From assembly GCA_913041945.1 (NCBI GenBank), contig CAJWIT010000006.1:1-59208 (forward strand): a DNA stretch of 59,208 nucleotides, read 5' to 3'. The translations under genes were made by a program, and so were the position numbers. Below, piece by piece: positions 17,964 through 26,817 of this stretch. The stretch is from an uncultured Fidelibacterota bacterium. Its GTDB lineage: Bacteria > Fidelibacterota > Marinisomatia > Marinisomatales > UBA8229. The notes beneath the pieces are model-generated. The model made no database searches. It was not told where the DNA came from and worked only from the letters and a program-made list of their open reading frames with translations. Each line of letters opens with the position of its first letter. Position 1 is the first letter of the stretch.

Positions 17964-19516
17964 TGCTTAAAACAGCGAATGCCGGTGAAAACCATGGCGA
18001 TCCCATACTCATTACAAGCGTCAATAACCTCTTGATCCCGAATAGATCCGCCAGGCTGAATTACAGCTGAAACACCTGTGTTTCCGATGGCATCAATACT
18101 GTCTCTAAATGGAAAAAAGGCATCAGAGGCCAGCACACCACCCTTAACATTTTCTCCCCCTTTCCGCAATGCCATATTGACGGCATCCACCCGACTCACC
18201 TGTCCAGCCCCTAGCCCTACAGAGGTGTTGTTTTTTGCTATAAGTATACCATTGGACTTTGCATGACGCAGAACCTTCCATGTAAATAAAGCTGTTTCGA
18301 TTTCTTCATCAGTTGGTTGTTTGTCTGTTACAACGGTTAGATCCTCTCGTGATATTATTTTGGTATCTACATCCTGAACCAATAGCCCACCATCAATATT
18401 CCGAACCTCTACCTTGGGTTGACGTTCCCCAAATTCACCAACCCCCAAAATGCGGAGATTCTTTTTCTTTGTAAATATATCTAGCGCATCCGGCTCAAAA
18501 TTTGGTGCCAATACAATTTCTACAAACACCTTGCTAATGGCAATCGCCACATCTTTTGTACAGGTTCGATTAAATGCGACAATGCCACCAAAGGCCGAAA
18601 TCGAATCTGCATTAAAAGCACGCGTATAAACGTCCAACAAATTCGTACCAATTGCCACGCCACATGGGTTTGAATGCTTTACCACAACACAAGCTGGCCG
18701 TTCAAATTCACGCACACAAGCTAAGGCCCCATCCGCATCCATAATGTTATTGTATGAAAGTTTTTTGCCTTGGTGGATTGTTGCATTGAGAATGTTTCGT
18801 TCTTCATTGCCGGGGATCTTATAGGAAGCGGCTGACTGATGAGGGTTTTCACCATACCGCATTTCAGAATGTTTCTCAAATGTGATAGAAAAATCCTCTG
18901 AAAGTTTTTCGTCCTTTAAATAATTATGGATTATGGTGTCATATTTTGCTGTGTGGCCGAACGCCTTTGTAGAGAGTTGTTTTCGTGTTTTAAAAGATAA
19001 TTCACCATTAGATTTTAACTCATCCATAATTATGGTATAGTTAGCCGGAGCTACTACAGCGCACACCCAACCAACGTTCTTGGCCGCAGAGCGGATCATG
19101 GTGGGGCCGCCGATGTCTACATTTTCCAAGGCCAGGGCTAAATCGCAACCTTTCCGAGAAATGGTTTCAAAAAAGGGGTATAGATTGCATACTACCAGAT
19201 CAATCCATTGAATTTGATTCGATTTAGCATCATTGCTGTGTTTGTCCCGAAGGCCGAGAATTCCACCTTCCACCAGGGGGTTGATAGTTTTCACCCGGCC
19301 GTCCATTATCTCCGGGAAGTGGGTATAATCACTCACGTCGATGATAGGGATATTTGCAGCTCGCAAAGCCTTGGCCGTGCCCCCGGTGGATAAAATTTCT
19401 ACGCCCAGTTCATGTAAAATTTGAGCGAACTCCACTACGCCTGTTTTGTCAAAGACGGAAATGAGAGCCCGATTTATTTTAATTGGGTTTTGATTTAATG
19501 TAGGATTATCTAACAT
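17960..19516 (-). CDS. purH: Bifunctional AICAR transformylase / IMP cyclohydrolase
   Basis: PurH catalyses the last two steps to IMP: formylation of AICAR with 10-formyl-THF, then ring closure. The 518-aa protein has the N-terminal MGS-like cyclohydrolase domain (SVFDKTG at 20-26, STGGTAKA near 43, then DGRVKTINP) and the transformylase domain with the conserved Lys280-His281 pair in KHSNPCGVAIG. The C-terminus SIRDQEVIDACNEYGIAM is typical. It is the last gene of the purine operon and overlaps purN by 11 bases. No terminator fits before the convergent gene. Confidence 0.97.
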   Translation of the reverse strand: MLDNPTLNQNPIKINRALISVFDKTGVVEFAQILHELGVEILSTGGTAKALRAANIPIIDVSDYTHFPEIMDGRVKTINPLVEGGILGLRDKHSNDAKSNQIQWIDLVVCNLYPFFETISRKGCDLALALENVDIGGPTMIRSAAKNVGWVCAVVAPANYTIIMDELKSNGELSFKTRKQLSTKAFGHTAKYDTIIHNYLKDEKLSEDFSITFEKHSEMRYGENPHQSAASYKIPGNEERNILNATIHQGKKLSYNNIMDADGALACVREFERPACVVVKHSNPCGVAIGTNLLDVYTRAFNADSISAFGGIVAFNRTCTKDVAIAISKVFVEIVLAPNFEPDALDIFTKKKNLRILGVGEFGERQPKVEVRNIDGGLLVQDVDTKIISREDLTVVTDKQPTDEEIETALFTWKVLRHAKSNGILIAKNNTSVGLGAGQVSRVDAVNMALRKGGENVKGGVLASDAFFPFRDSIDAIGNTGVSAVIQPGGSIRDQEVIDACNEYGIAMVFTGIRCFKH

Positions 19517-20090
19517 GAAAATTATTTTGTATTAATTGTATTGCTTCTTTGAAAGCTTCACCTTCTAATTTTTGCACTTTCGCTTTTAGTGTTTTTACTG
19601 TGTCGTTTGCTTCGACCTTACATTTTTTTTGGATTAAGATTGGTCCTTTGTCCACTTCTTCTGTAACAAAATGAATGGTACAGCCTGTTTCCTTATCACC
19701 ATTTTTCAATACTTCTTCATGAACATTGGTATCCATCCCGCCGCCGTACTTTGGTAGAAGGGACGGATGCACATTCAACAGTCTGTCTTGCCACCTGCGA
19801 CAAAATTCAGCTGATAAGATCCGCATAAAACCAATGAGTAGTACCAGACTCACACCGTGTTCCTGAAGAACGGCTGTCACTTCAGCGTCAAATTTTTCCC
19901 GAGATTTTCCTTTATGGGAAATAAACACCGCCAGCACATTATGATTCTCCGCCCGCTCAAGGATATAAGCATTTTTTTGATTGGACAGCACCACCGACAC
20001 TTCAGCATTTAATTTACCCGATCCAATGGCATCCAGAATAAATTGTAAATCTGTACCGTTTGTAGAGCCGATGACACCTAATTTTATCAT
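19506..20090 (-). CDS. purN: Phosphoribosylglycinamide formyltransferase (10-formyl-THF)
   Basis: PurN formylates GAR to FGAR, the third purine step. The 194-aa protein shows the GART signature: Asn106 and His108 in LLNVHPSLLPKYGG and Asp147 in TEEVDKGPI, which are the catalytic triad positions. The N-terminal phosphate loop is GSTNGTDLQ rather than the common SGNGSNLQ. It overlaps purD by four bases (ATGA) upstream and purH by eleven downstream. No formate-dependent PurT is present in the operon. Confidence 0.95.
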   Translation of the reverse strand: MIKLGVIGSTNGTDLQFILDAIGSGKLNAEVSVVLSNQKNAYILERAENHNVLAVFISHKGKSREKFDAEVTAVLQEHGVSLVLLIGFMRILSAEFCRRWQDRLLNVHPSLLPKYGGGMDTNVHEEVLKNGDKETGCTIHFVTEEVDKGPILIQKKCKVEANDTVKTLKAKVQKLEGEAFKEAIQLIQNNFHVR

Positions 20091-21394
20091 CGTAATGAAT
20101 TCATATGGTCGATACGTTTTTGGATAACTTCATCCGTCCCAATGTCTGTCCTGTGAAACAATGGCCCCCGAACAGATGATACTTCTTTTTCCGCAATAGT
20201 TTCTGCTTCAGAAACAGAATCGGCCACGCCAACCACAGCTATGGTTCGGCTACCCGCTTCCACCAATTGTCCATTTTGAATATTAACTGAAGCGTAGAAC
20301 AATCCGTCAGGATTAGAAATGCCGGAAACATCAATAGGTTCATCCTTAATGGGGCTGTCTGGATAGCCTTCCGGAACAGCATATTTACACACAGTGGCCT
20401 TGTTCGCAAATCGGACATCAACTTGACCCAAGGTGCCATCTGCAATGCCAACGCAAATATCAATAAAATCGGATTCCAAAAGAGAGAGTACGTTCATGGC
20501 TTCTGGATCTCCAAACCGGGCGTTGTATTCTATCAGCTTCACGCCATTTGCTGTGGCCATAAATCCACCATAAAGGATGCCCTTGTATCCTTCTCCGAAC
20601 TTATCTTTTAGTGCTTTTGCTGTGGAAATGTTGATGGCATGGGCTTGGGCAATATCATCATCGGTCAAAAACGGCAACCCATGATTAGCATCAGAATAGG
20701 TTCCCATCCCGCCGGTGTTGGGACCCTTATCTCCTTCGTAGGCTCGCTTATGGTCCTGAACTGCGGGCATGTGTTTAAGGTGTTCCCCATCACAAAAACT
20801 CATGAGTGAAAATTCCTGTCCGATCAGCTTTTCCTCAATGATAAACTCACCACCTTCGTCTACCAGCTTTTGACAGTATGCTAACGCATCATCATGGGAA
20901 TGAAGATGATCACCAGACACCTTGACACCCTTGCCCCCGGCAAGACCATCATATTTAACCACAAAATGTTCACCCAATTCAGTAAGAAAATTTAAAACAC
21001 CATTTGTGGATGAGTACGTTCGATATTTCGGACAGCCGGGGATAGCGTATTCGGTCAGTAGCTTCCGGGCGAACGCTTTTGAAGTTTCGATTTTAGCCAG
21101 AACTTTCTTAGGTCCCACAACGCTAACACCAACATCCAAAAGAGAGTCAGCTACACCACAGGCTAACGGATTTTCAGGTCCAATAATGGCTAAACTTACG
21201 CCAGCTTCCTTGGCGTAGTTGGACACAATATCCGGGTTGTTTATGTCATTGACTATTAATTCGTTACAGAGTCCAGCAATACCGGGATTCATATTTGAAG
21301 CTAGGCAGTGTATTTCTTTTTTTTGAGGTGAAAGATCTAGTGCTCTGGCAATGGCGTGCTCTCTAGCGCCAGAACCAACGAGAAGTATTGTCAT
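20087..21394 (-). CDS. purD: Phosphoribosylamine-glycine ligase (GAR synthetase)
   Basis: PurD joins glycine to phosphoribosylamine using ATP. The 435-aa ATP-grasp enzyme shows an N-terminal Rossmann-like start (VGSGAREHAIA), the IGPENPLACGV loop, the ATP-grasp KYDGLAGGKGV and the PurD signature GPNTGGMGTYSD, followed by RFGDPEAM. The length is normal. It is coupled to purF by an ATGA overlap and to purN the same way. Confidence 0.96.
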   Translation of the reverse strand: MTILLVGSGAREHAIARALDLSPQKKEIHCLASNMNPGIAGLCNELIVNDINNPDIVSNYAKEAGVSLAIIGPENPLACGVADSLLDVGVSVVGPKKVLAKIETSKAFARKLLTEYAIPGCPKYRTYSSTNGVLNFLTELGEHFVVKYDGLAGGKGVKVSGDHLHSHDDALAYCQKLVDEGGEFIIEEKLIGQEFSLMSFCDGEHLKHMPAVQDHKRAYEGDKGPNTGGMGTYSDANHGLPFLTDDDIAQAHAINISTAKALKDKFGEGYKGILYGGFMATANGVKLIEYNARFGDPEAMNVLSLLESDFIDICVGIADGTLGQVDVRFANKATVCKYAVPEGYPDSPIKDEPIDVSGISNPDGLFYASVNIQNGQLVEAGSRTIAVVGVADSVSEAETIAEKEVSSVRGPLFHRTDIGTDEVIQKRIDHMNSLR

Positions 21395-22872
21395 GCTAAT
21401 TGGGATCGTTCTAGGTTCCGTTGTTTTTCTAAACTTCCCATCTTTTCTTCGTTCACATTGTCTGTGATATAAAAACTATCAAGACAGGCCATACACGGCC
21501 TGTCAATGTTGTGTTCACCCTTCCTAGTGACGGCTTCGGTGAGATCCTCAATTTTTTGGTACATAAGAATATCAACTCCCATATATTCCTTAATTTCTTC
21601 AACGGAACGTTTTGCAGCGGCAAGTTCGTCTCTGGTGGGCATATCAACTCCATAAAAACAGGGGAATTTCACCGGCGGACATGCAGAGACAAAATACACT
21701 TTTTTAGCACCAAATTCACGCACCATTCTAACAATCTCGCGGCTTGTATTTCCCCGGACGATACTGTCATCTACAATAAGTACGTTTTTATCGCGTATCT
21801 CAAATTCTTGAGGGACGAGTTTATACCGTACTGATTTCTTCCGGATTTCCTGTCCAGGCATAATAAAGGTTCTTCCGATAAAAGGATTTTTGTAGAGGCC
21901 TTCTGAATACCGAACACCCAATTCGTTTGCAAAACTCAGGGCAGCTGTGTTTGCAGTAGAAGGGGCAGGAATAACAATGTCAGGTAACGTATCCGGGTGC
22001 TGCTCTGTCCATCTAATGGCAAGATTTTGTCCCATTCTTAGCCTGGAGCGGTATACGCTGACTTCATTTTGAATAGAGTCAGGACGGGAAAAATAGACGT
22101 ATTCAAATATACAAGGAGTAAACTGTTCCTTACGAAGAAGGCGACTGTGCGTAGTACCATTTTCTTCGACAAAGATTACTTCTCCAGGGGCCACGTTTCC
22201 CGCAAGCTCGAACCCGAGAGCGTAGAACATGGACGTTTCAGAGGCGAATATATGATCAGTTGTTCCGTCGCTGTTTTTTCGGATACCCTTTACAAGCGGT
22301 CGGATTCCGTGTGGATCCCGAAAAACAAACAACCCTCGGTTCATAATTATTCCCACAACAGAATAAGCACCGCTGGCCCGGCTGAACACAGTTTCTACTG
22401 CTCGGCAAATTTGGTCGAAAAAGGTGAGCCCGTTTGTGCTATCATCTGAGCGATTTAATTCGTGGGCAAAGATATGGAGGATAACTTCGATATCAACCGA
22501 AGAGTTTATGTGGCGGTGGTTCTGTTCAGACACTTCTCGCACTAGTTCAGAATAATTAACCAGATTGCCATTATGGGCCATAGCGATTCCATAGGGGACA
22601 TTGGTAGATACAGGCTGAGCTTCTTCGATGCTGAACCCGCCGACAGTAGGATATCTTGTGTGTCCGATACCAGTATTGCCAAGAAGGCGGGCCATGTTTT
22701 GCTGATCGAAGATGTCCCGGATGAGGCCAGTACCTTTTTTCATATGAAAGCGCTCATTATAGGTCATGATCCCAGCGGCGTCTTGTCCTCGGTGTTGGAG
22801 ATGAATGAGGCTTTCGTAGAGTTCAGCTGCTGCCTGTTTCTGGGAAGAGATGATGCCAACGATGCCGCACAT
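21391..22872 (-). CDS. purF: Amidophosphoribosyltransferase (probable [4Fe-4S] type)
   Basis: PurF makes phosphoribosylamine from PRPP and glutamine, the committed step. Cys2 of MCGIVGI is the glutaminase nucleophile directly after the initiator Met, so there is no long propeptide. The phosphoribosyltransferase domain has the PRPP motif VLIVDDSIVRGNT (364-376). Cys254, Cys398, Cys460 and Cys463 sit where the Bacillus-type enzyme binds its oxygen-sensitive [4Fe-4S] cluster (CIFEYVYF, SACPP, CMAC), so a cluster is likely. The gene starts within the purB stop (TAATG) and is followed by purD (ATGA). Confidence 0.96.
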   Translation of the reverse strand: MCGIVGIISSQKQAAAELYESLIHLQHRGQDAAGIMTYNERFHMKKGTGLIRDIFDQQNMARLLGNTGIGHTRYPTVGGFSIEEAQPVSTNVPYGIAMAHNGNLVNYSELVREVSEQNHRHINSSVDIEVILHIFAHELNRSDDSTNGLTFFDQICRAVETVFSRASGAYSVVGIIMNRGLFVFRDPHGIRPLVKGIRKNSDGTTDHIFASETSMFYALGFELAGNVAPGEVIFVEENGTTHSRLLRKEQFTPCIFEYVYFSRPDSIQNEVSVYRSRLRMGQNLAIRWTEQHPDTLPDIVIPAPSTANTAALSFANELGVRYSEGLYKNPFIGRTFIMPGQEIRKKSVRYKLVPQEFEIRDKNVLIVDDSIVRGNTSREIVRMVREFGAKKVYFVSACPPVKFPCFYGVDMPTRDELAAAKRSVEEIKEYMGVDILMYQKIEDLTEAVTRKGEHNIDRPCMACLDSFYITDNVNEEKMGSLEKQRNLERSQLA

Positions 22873-24218
22873 TAGATTAAATCTACCAATTTTGGAGCCA
22901 AGCCAATATAACTTTCAGGTGTTAAGTTCATAAGCACCTTTTTATCAGCATCAGAAATTTTAAGAGTGGAAACAAATCCAGAAATAACTTCAGGTGTTGT
23001 GGATTGTCCGCGTACAATCTCTTTGAGCTGTTCATAAGCATCAGGATTACCCGATTTTCGTAATATGGTTTGGATTGCCTCGGCCAGCACCTCCCAATGA
23101 TTATCTAACTCCTGAGTTAGTTTAGATTTATCGACTGTAATTCGGCCCAATCCCTTTGAAATGTTTTGTAGAGCTAAATATGAATACCCTAACGCCACCC
23201 CTTGGTTGCGCAATGTTGTACTATCCGATAAATCTCTCTGCATTCTTGAAATCGTTAGTTTCGTAGCAAGGTGAGCAAGCAAGTTGCTGGACAAACACAG
23301 GTTGCCTTCAGCATTTTCGAATTGAATTGGGTTGATTTTATGAGGCATGGTAGAAGAGCCCACCTCACCGGTTACTTTCTTTTGCCCCAGAATTCCCCGA
23401 CTGATGTAAGCCCACATGTCCCGGCAAAGATCGGTCAGAATCGAATTCACACGAACCACCTGATGATAGCTTTCCGCAACCGAATCGTGGGGTTCGATCT
23501 GGGTAGTGATCAGGTTGGGTTCCAGCCCTAGTGATTTTATAAATTTCGATGCAAAATGTATCCAATTCATTTTTGGATATGCAGCTTTGTGGGCGGACCA
23601 CGTGCCTGTGGCGCCGCCGAACTTCCCCAAAAGTTTATGAGATTTTATCTGGTCGACTTGGCGATCCAACCGAGCGCAAAAAACAGCTAATTCTTTTCCG
23701 AAGGTTGTAGGAGTGGCAGGCTGACCATGGGTTAAGGCCAACATGGTTGCGTTTTTATATTTTTGGGCAAGTTTCTTTAATTCTTTATTCACGGACCGAA
23801 GCGCAGGCAGATACGCCTGTTTCAGCCCACCCTGCCACATAAGCGAATAGGACAAATTGTTTACATCTTCGGATGTGAGCGCGAAATGGATCCATGGATG
23901 AAGCGCTTTTTTAACCTTACTTTGAATGTAATACTCGATGGCTTTTACATCATGGTTGGTGGTGGCTTCGATCTGTTTCACTTTTTTTGCACCGACCGTA
24001 TTGAAGCTTTGATAGATCTTACGCAGGTGCGATTGTTCTTCTTTAGAAAAAACAGGAAGCTCTTTGATGGATTTTTCATTTCCCATCGCAATGAGATATT
24101 CGATCTCCATTTTCAGGCGGTAGCCCATGAGCGCTGATTCGGAAAAATATACGGATAGATCTTTTACGCTATTTGCGTAACGGCCATCCAACGGTGAAAT
24201 ATTTTTCAGTTCAGACAC
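22872..24218 (-). CDS. purB: Adenylosuccinate lyase
   Basis: PurB removes fumarate twice in the pathway, from SAICAR and from adenylosuccinate. The 448-aa protein resembles the E. coli-type subgroup: N-terminal ISPLDGRYA, His164 in ALTHGQPATP, and the lyase signature GSSTMPHKINP with Ser288/Ser289. The start appears to be GTG at 24218, eight bases inside purE. With PurA in the same operon it links IMP to AMP. Confidence 0.95.
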   Translation of the reverse strand: MSELKNISPLDGRYANSVKDLSVYFSESALMGYRLKMEIEYLIAMGNEKSIKELPVFSKEEQSHLRKIYQSFNTVGAKKVKQIEATTNHDVKAIEYYIQSKVKKALHPWIHFALTSEDVNNLSYSLMWQGGLKQAYLPALRSVNKELKKLAQKYKNATMLALTHGQPATPTTFGKELAVFCARLDRQVDQIKSHKLLGKFGGATGTWSAHKAAYPKMNWIHFASKFIKSLGLEPNLITTQIEPHDSVAESYHQVVRVNSILTDLCRDMWAYISRGILGQKKVTGEVGSSTMPHKINPIQFENAEGNLCLSSNLLAHLATKLTISRMQRDLSDSTTLRNQGVALGYSYLALQNISKGLGRITVDKSKLTQELDNHWEVLAEAIQTILRKSGNPDAYEQLKEIVRGQSTTPEVISGFVSTLKISDADKKVLMNLTPESYIGLAPKLVDLI

Positions 24219-24597
24219 CCAGAATCCGCTTAACGGCTAAAGCACAATTTCCCGGATCGATCACGGTTAACACCGGTGTATTGCTGGGCATTTGCAGAGT
24301 GGAATGGATATTCACCAGCATATCCGCTTTATCGGAAAAAGGAGGGCATCCCAAGGTGGGAAATTCAGAATTTGCGGCTACAAATCCGGATAGTGCGTTA
24401 GAACGTCCGGCGATGGTGATATACACAATATTTTCTTCATTTTTATTAGCTTTAAGAATGTCCAACACCTTCAAAGGTTCTTTGTGGGCTGATGCAGCAT
24501 GCTGTTCCCAAGCAATTCCGTATTCATCCAGTTTGTCAGTTATCTTTTTTGCGTGGGGTTCGTCAGACGCTGAACCCATGATTAATATTGTTTTCAT
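24211..24597 (-). CDS. purE: Class II-type AIR carboxylase (PurE)
   Basis: PurE carboxylates aminoimidazole ribonucleotide. At 128 aa it is shorter than the usual 160-aa bacterial class I mutase. It carries class II features: ITIAGRSNALSG (62-72) in place of the class I GGAAHLPG loop, and SAHKEP (36-41) as the substrate loop. Class II enzymes, as in animal PAICS, use CO2 directly and need no PurK. No purK is present in the operon, which agrees. It overlaps purC by four bases (ATGA) and purB by eight. Confidence 0.9.
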   Translation of the reverse strand: MKTILIMGSASDEPHAKKITDKLDEYGIAWEQHAASAHKEPLKVLDILKANKNEENIVYITIAGRSNALSGFVAANSEFPTLGCPPFSDKADMLVNIHSTLQMPSNTPVLTVIDPGNCALAVKRILGV

Positions 24598-25580
24598 AAT
24601 ACATCCTTTAAGTTTTCGACAATTCTTTTGTGGACTGGTTTTCCTGTATCAGGAAACGGAAACACACCACCTGTAATTGTTTCATAGAGATAAATGTATC
24701 GACCGGATAATTCCATCACCAATGCTTCCGGCGCATCCGGAAGCTCTTCGTCATTATAGGGATCACAATTATCAACAAACCAGAGACGGAGAAATTCCTT
24801 ATCAATATTCTGCGGCTCATTTCCGGCCGCCATACGTTCATCGTATGTTTCAGCAATCCAATACCGACTTGAGTCTGGCGTGTGTATTTCATCAATGAGC
24901 CGGATTATACCATCCTCATCCCGTCCCATTTCATATTTTGTATCCACTAATATCATGCCGTTCTCTGCCGCTTTCTTTTGCCCGAAGGCAAAAAGCTCTA
25001 ATGCTTTCTGGCTGCAGTAATTCCAATCTTCTTGTGTCATCCACCCTTCACTAACAATCTCATCCGGGGCAATAGGCCGATCATGGTGTTCTTCCTTGGT
25101 AGTAGGCGTAAGCATATTGGCATCGAGCTTTTGATTTTTCACCAATCCTTCCGGCAGGGCATTACCGCAGTATTCCCGGTCGCCATTATTATAAACGGTC
25201 CAAAGAGCTGTGCTTGTGCTTCCGGTGATATATCCGCGGACAACAAACTCAATAGGGAAAACGTTACATTTTTTCGCCAAGGTCACGTTTGGATCGGGAA
25301 TGCCAATAACGTGGTTTGGAAGAATGTGCCTGGTTTCTTTAAACCACCAAGCGCTAGTGAGATTCAGCACCTGCCCCTTAAACGGGATGGATGCCAATAC
25401 CCGGTCAAAAGCGCTTTGTCGATCGGTCGTTATAAGCGCCATCTTGTCGCCCAAGCCATATTGGTCTCGCACTTTCCCGGTTCTCTTGGACTCGCCGGGC
25501 AAAGATGTTTCAGTCAACGTATTGTTCAGCTCTGCTTTTATACGTTCTTTATATTGTTCAGTTGATTCTATAGCATTCAT
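24594..25580 (-). CDS. purC: SAICAR synthetase, long (yeast-like) type
   Basis: PurC condenses CAIR with aspartate using ATP. At 328 aa it is the longer form resembling yeast Ade1 rather than the roughly 240-aa bacterial form. Visible motifs are GKVRDQYGLGDKMALITTDR, the SAFDRVLASIPFKGQVL segment, IEFVVRGYITGS (SAICAR signature 1) and LIDEIHTPDSSRYW (signature 2). The start ATG lies 23 bases inside the purQ reading frame, so translation is coupled. Confidence 0.95.
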   Translation of the reverse strand: MNAIESTEQYKERIKAELNNTLTETSLPGESKRTGKVRDQYGLGDKMALITTDRQSAFDRVLASIPFKGQVLNLTSAWWFKETRHILPNHVIGIPDPNVTLAKKCNVFPIEFVVRGYITGSTSTALWTVYNNGDREYCGNALPEGLVKNQKLDANMLTPTTKEEHHDRPIAPDEIVSEGWMTQEDWNYCSQKALELFAFGQKKAAENGMILVDTKYEMGRDEDGIIRLIDEIHTPDSSRYWIAETYDERMAAGNEPQNIDKEFLRLWFVDNCDPYNDEELPDAPEALVMELSGRYIYLYETITGGVFPFPDTGKPVHKRIVENLKDVL

Positions 25581-26817
25581 GAGATAGTGAATTGAATAAT
25601 ATGTGTGTGTTCAAAATATCTTTCAAAACGACTTCAAAGTTACCGCCATTCACAGTCAAATTCCACACTACACCGCGTTTTAATTCAGATAATTTGTCAA
25701 TTTCAAATCGTTCGGTCAGAGATTCAAACTTTGCACGGCCAAGCATGTCTTCTTTTTGCCGAATCAGGAAGGACGCAGTGTTTTCAGCAGATTTTATTTC
25801 GCTGATAAATTCTTTGTTTGAATTGTAAAGCTCTCCAGTAGCATCTATTTGTTTCAGGATATCGCTCCGATCCCCCTTGGTCGTGATTTCCCAATGGGCC
25901 TGGCGAGTGACCGTTACGTCGAGCCCAAGATGATTCAGGGCGTTGTGAATAGATGTCGCTTCATTGTCAGCGATAATCATATCGATGATCCATTCTGTAA
26001 CATCTGGATTAGCTTTATAATCAGTCACTTCGTAGTGGGGGCGATCAAAAGAGAGATTGTGGTTGGTAACAGGGTTTCCTTTCTCAATAAATTCTTTCAT
26101 GGATGAAAAAATAGCATCTCCATTTTCCGTTCGTTCGGGATGGGGCATCATGGCCATAACATTCCCTACAGGATTACAAACAGCCGCAATATTATATATA
26201 GACCCATTTGGGTTGGTGGGGAATTCATCTACCAGGTTTCCATCATCATCACAATAACGGTAAACCGTTTGATCATTGGCGATCATTTTTTCCAATAGTT
26301 CGTCCGGAACAATAAAACGTCCTTCACCATGGGCCAATGGAATGTTAATAAAATCACCCGTGTTCAAATGTCGGGTAAAAGCACAGCGGTTAGATGGTAC
26401 AGACATTTTCAAATTCGCCCAGGCGTTGTAGTAGCCAACCCCAACCACGTGACCACCTTTCACCCGTTTATTATCTGTGAGCGCAACTCCCACGCGGTGG
26501 CTATCCAGGCCGGGGACGAGACCGCTTTCAACCAAGATTTGTGCTCCGTTGCAGATGCCTAAAACAGGTTTACCTTTTTCCGCCTCAATCTTGATCTGTT
26601 TCATGATGGGATCCAGCGCCGCAATCACTCCGGCACGGGACCGGTCTTCATAAGAAAATCCGCCAACGATTACAAAACCGTCAAAATTGGATAATTTCTC
26701 TGCCGGCTCATTCCATAAAAACTCAATGGGATTTAAACTCGTGCGGCGGCAGGCCATAAGCGTTTCGCGCTCTGTATTGGAACCGGGGAATTGGATGATT
26801 GCTATTGAAGCGCTCAT
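25558..26817 (-). CDS. purQ: FGAM synthase glutaminase subunit PurQ with PurS-like tandem extension
   Basis: Residues 4-245 are the class I glutamine amidotransferase PurQ: VGGFSYEDRSRAG, the nucleophile Cys89 in GICNGAQILVESG, and His226/Glu228 in MPHPERTENG. It supplies ammonia to PurL. The 419-aa chain is much longer than stand-alone PurQ (about 220-230 aa). The remaining 150 residues look like two PurS units: about 275-340 (SIHNALNHLGLD, then HWEITTKG) and about 347-416 (GRAKFESLTERF, then RGVVWNLTVNG and HILFNSLSHECYRI). PurS is the small bridging subunit of the complex and no separate purS is present. The PurQ call is firm; the tandem PurS reading is inference. Confidence 0.93.
   Translation of the reverse strand: MSASIAIIQFPGSNTERETLMACRRTSLNPIEFLWNEPAEKLSNFDGFVIVGGFSYEDRSRAGVIAALDPIMKQIKIEAEKGKPVLGICNGAQILVESGLVPGLDSHRVGVALTDNKRVKGGHVVGVGYYNAWANLKMSVPSNRCAFTRHLNTGDFINIPLAHGEGRFIVPDELLEKMIANDQTVYRYCDDDGNLVDEFPTNPNGSIYNIAAVCNPVGNVMAMMPHPERTENGDAIFSSMKEFIEKGNPVTNHNLSFDRPHYEVTDYKANPDVTEWIIDMIIADNEATSIHNALNHLGLDVTVTRQAHWEITTKGDRSDILKQIDATGELYNSNKEFISEIKSAENTASFLIRQKEDMLGRAKFESLTERFEIDKLSELKRGVVWNLTVNGGNFEVVLKDILNTHILFNSLSHECYRIN

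Noticed and set aside
25032-25565. 177-codon plus-strand frame opposite purC
   Set aside because: It is a shadow of purC; the purC motifs on the minus strand are complete.
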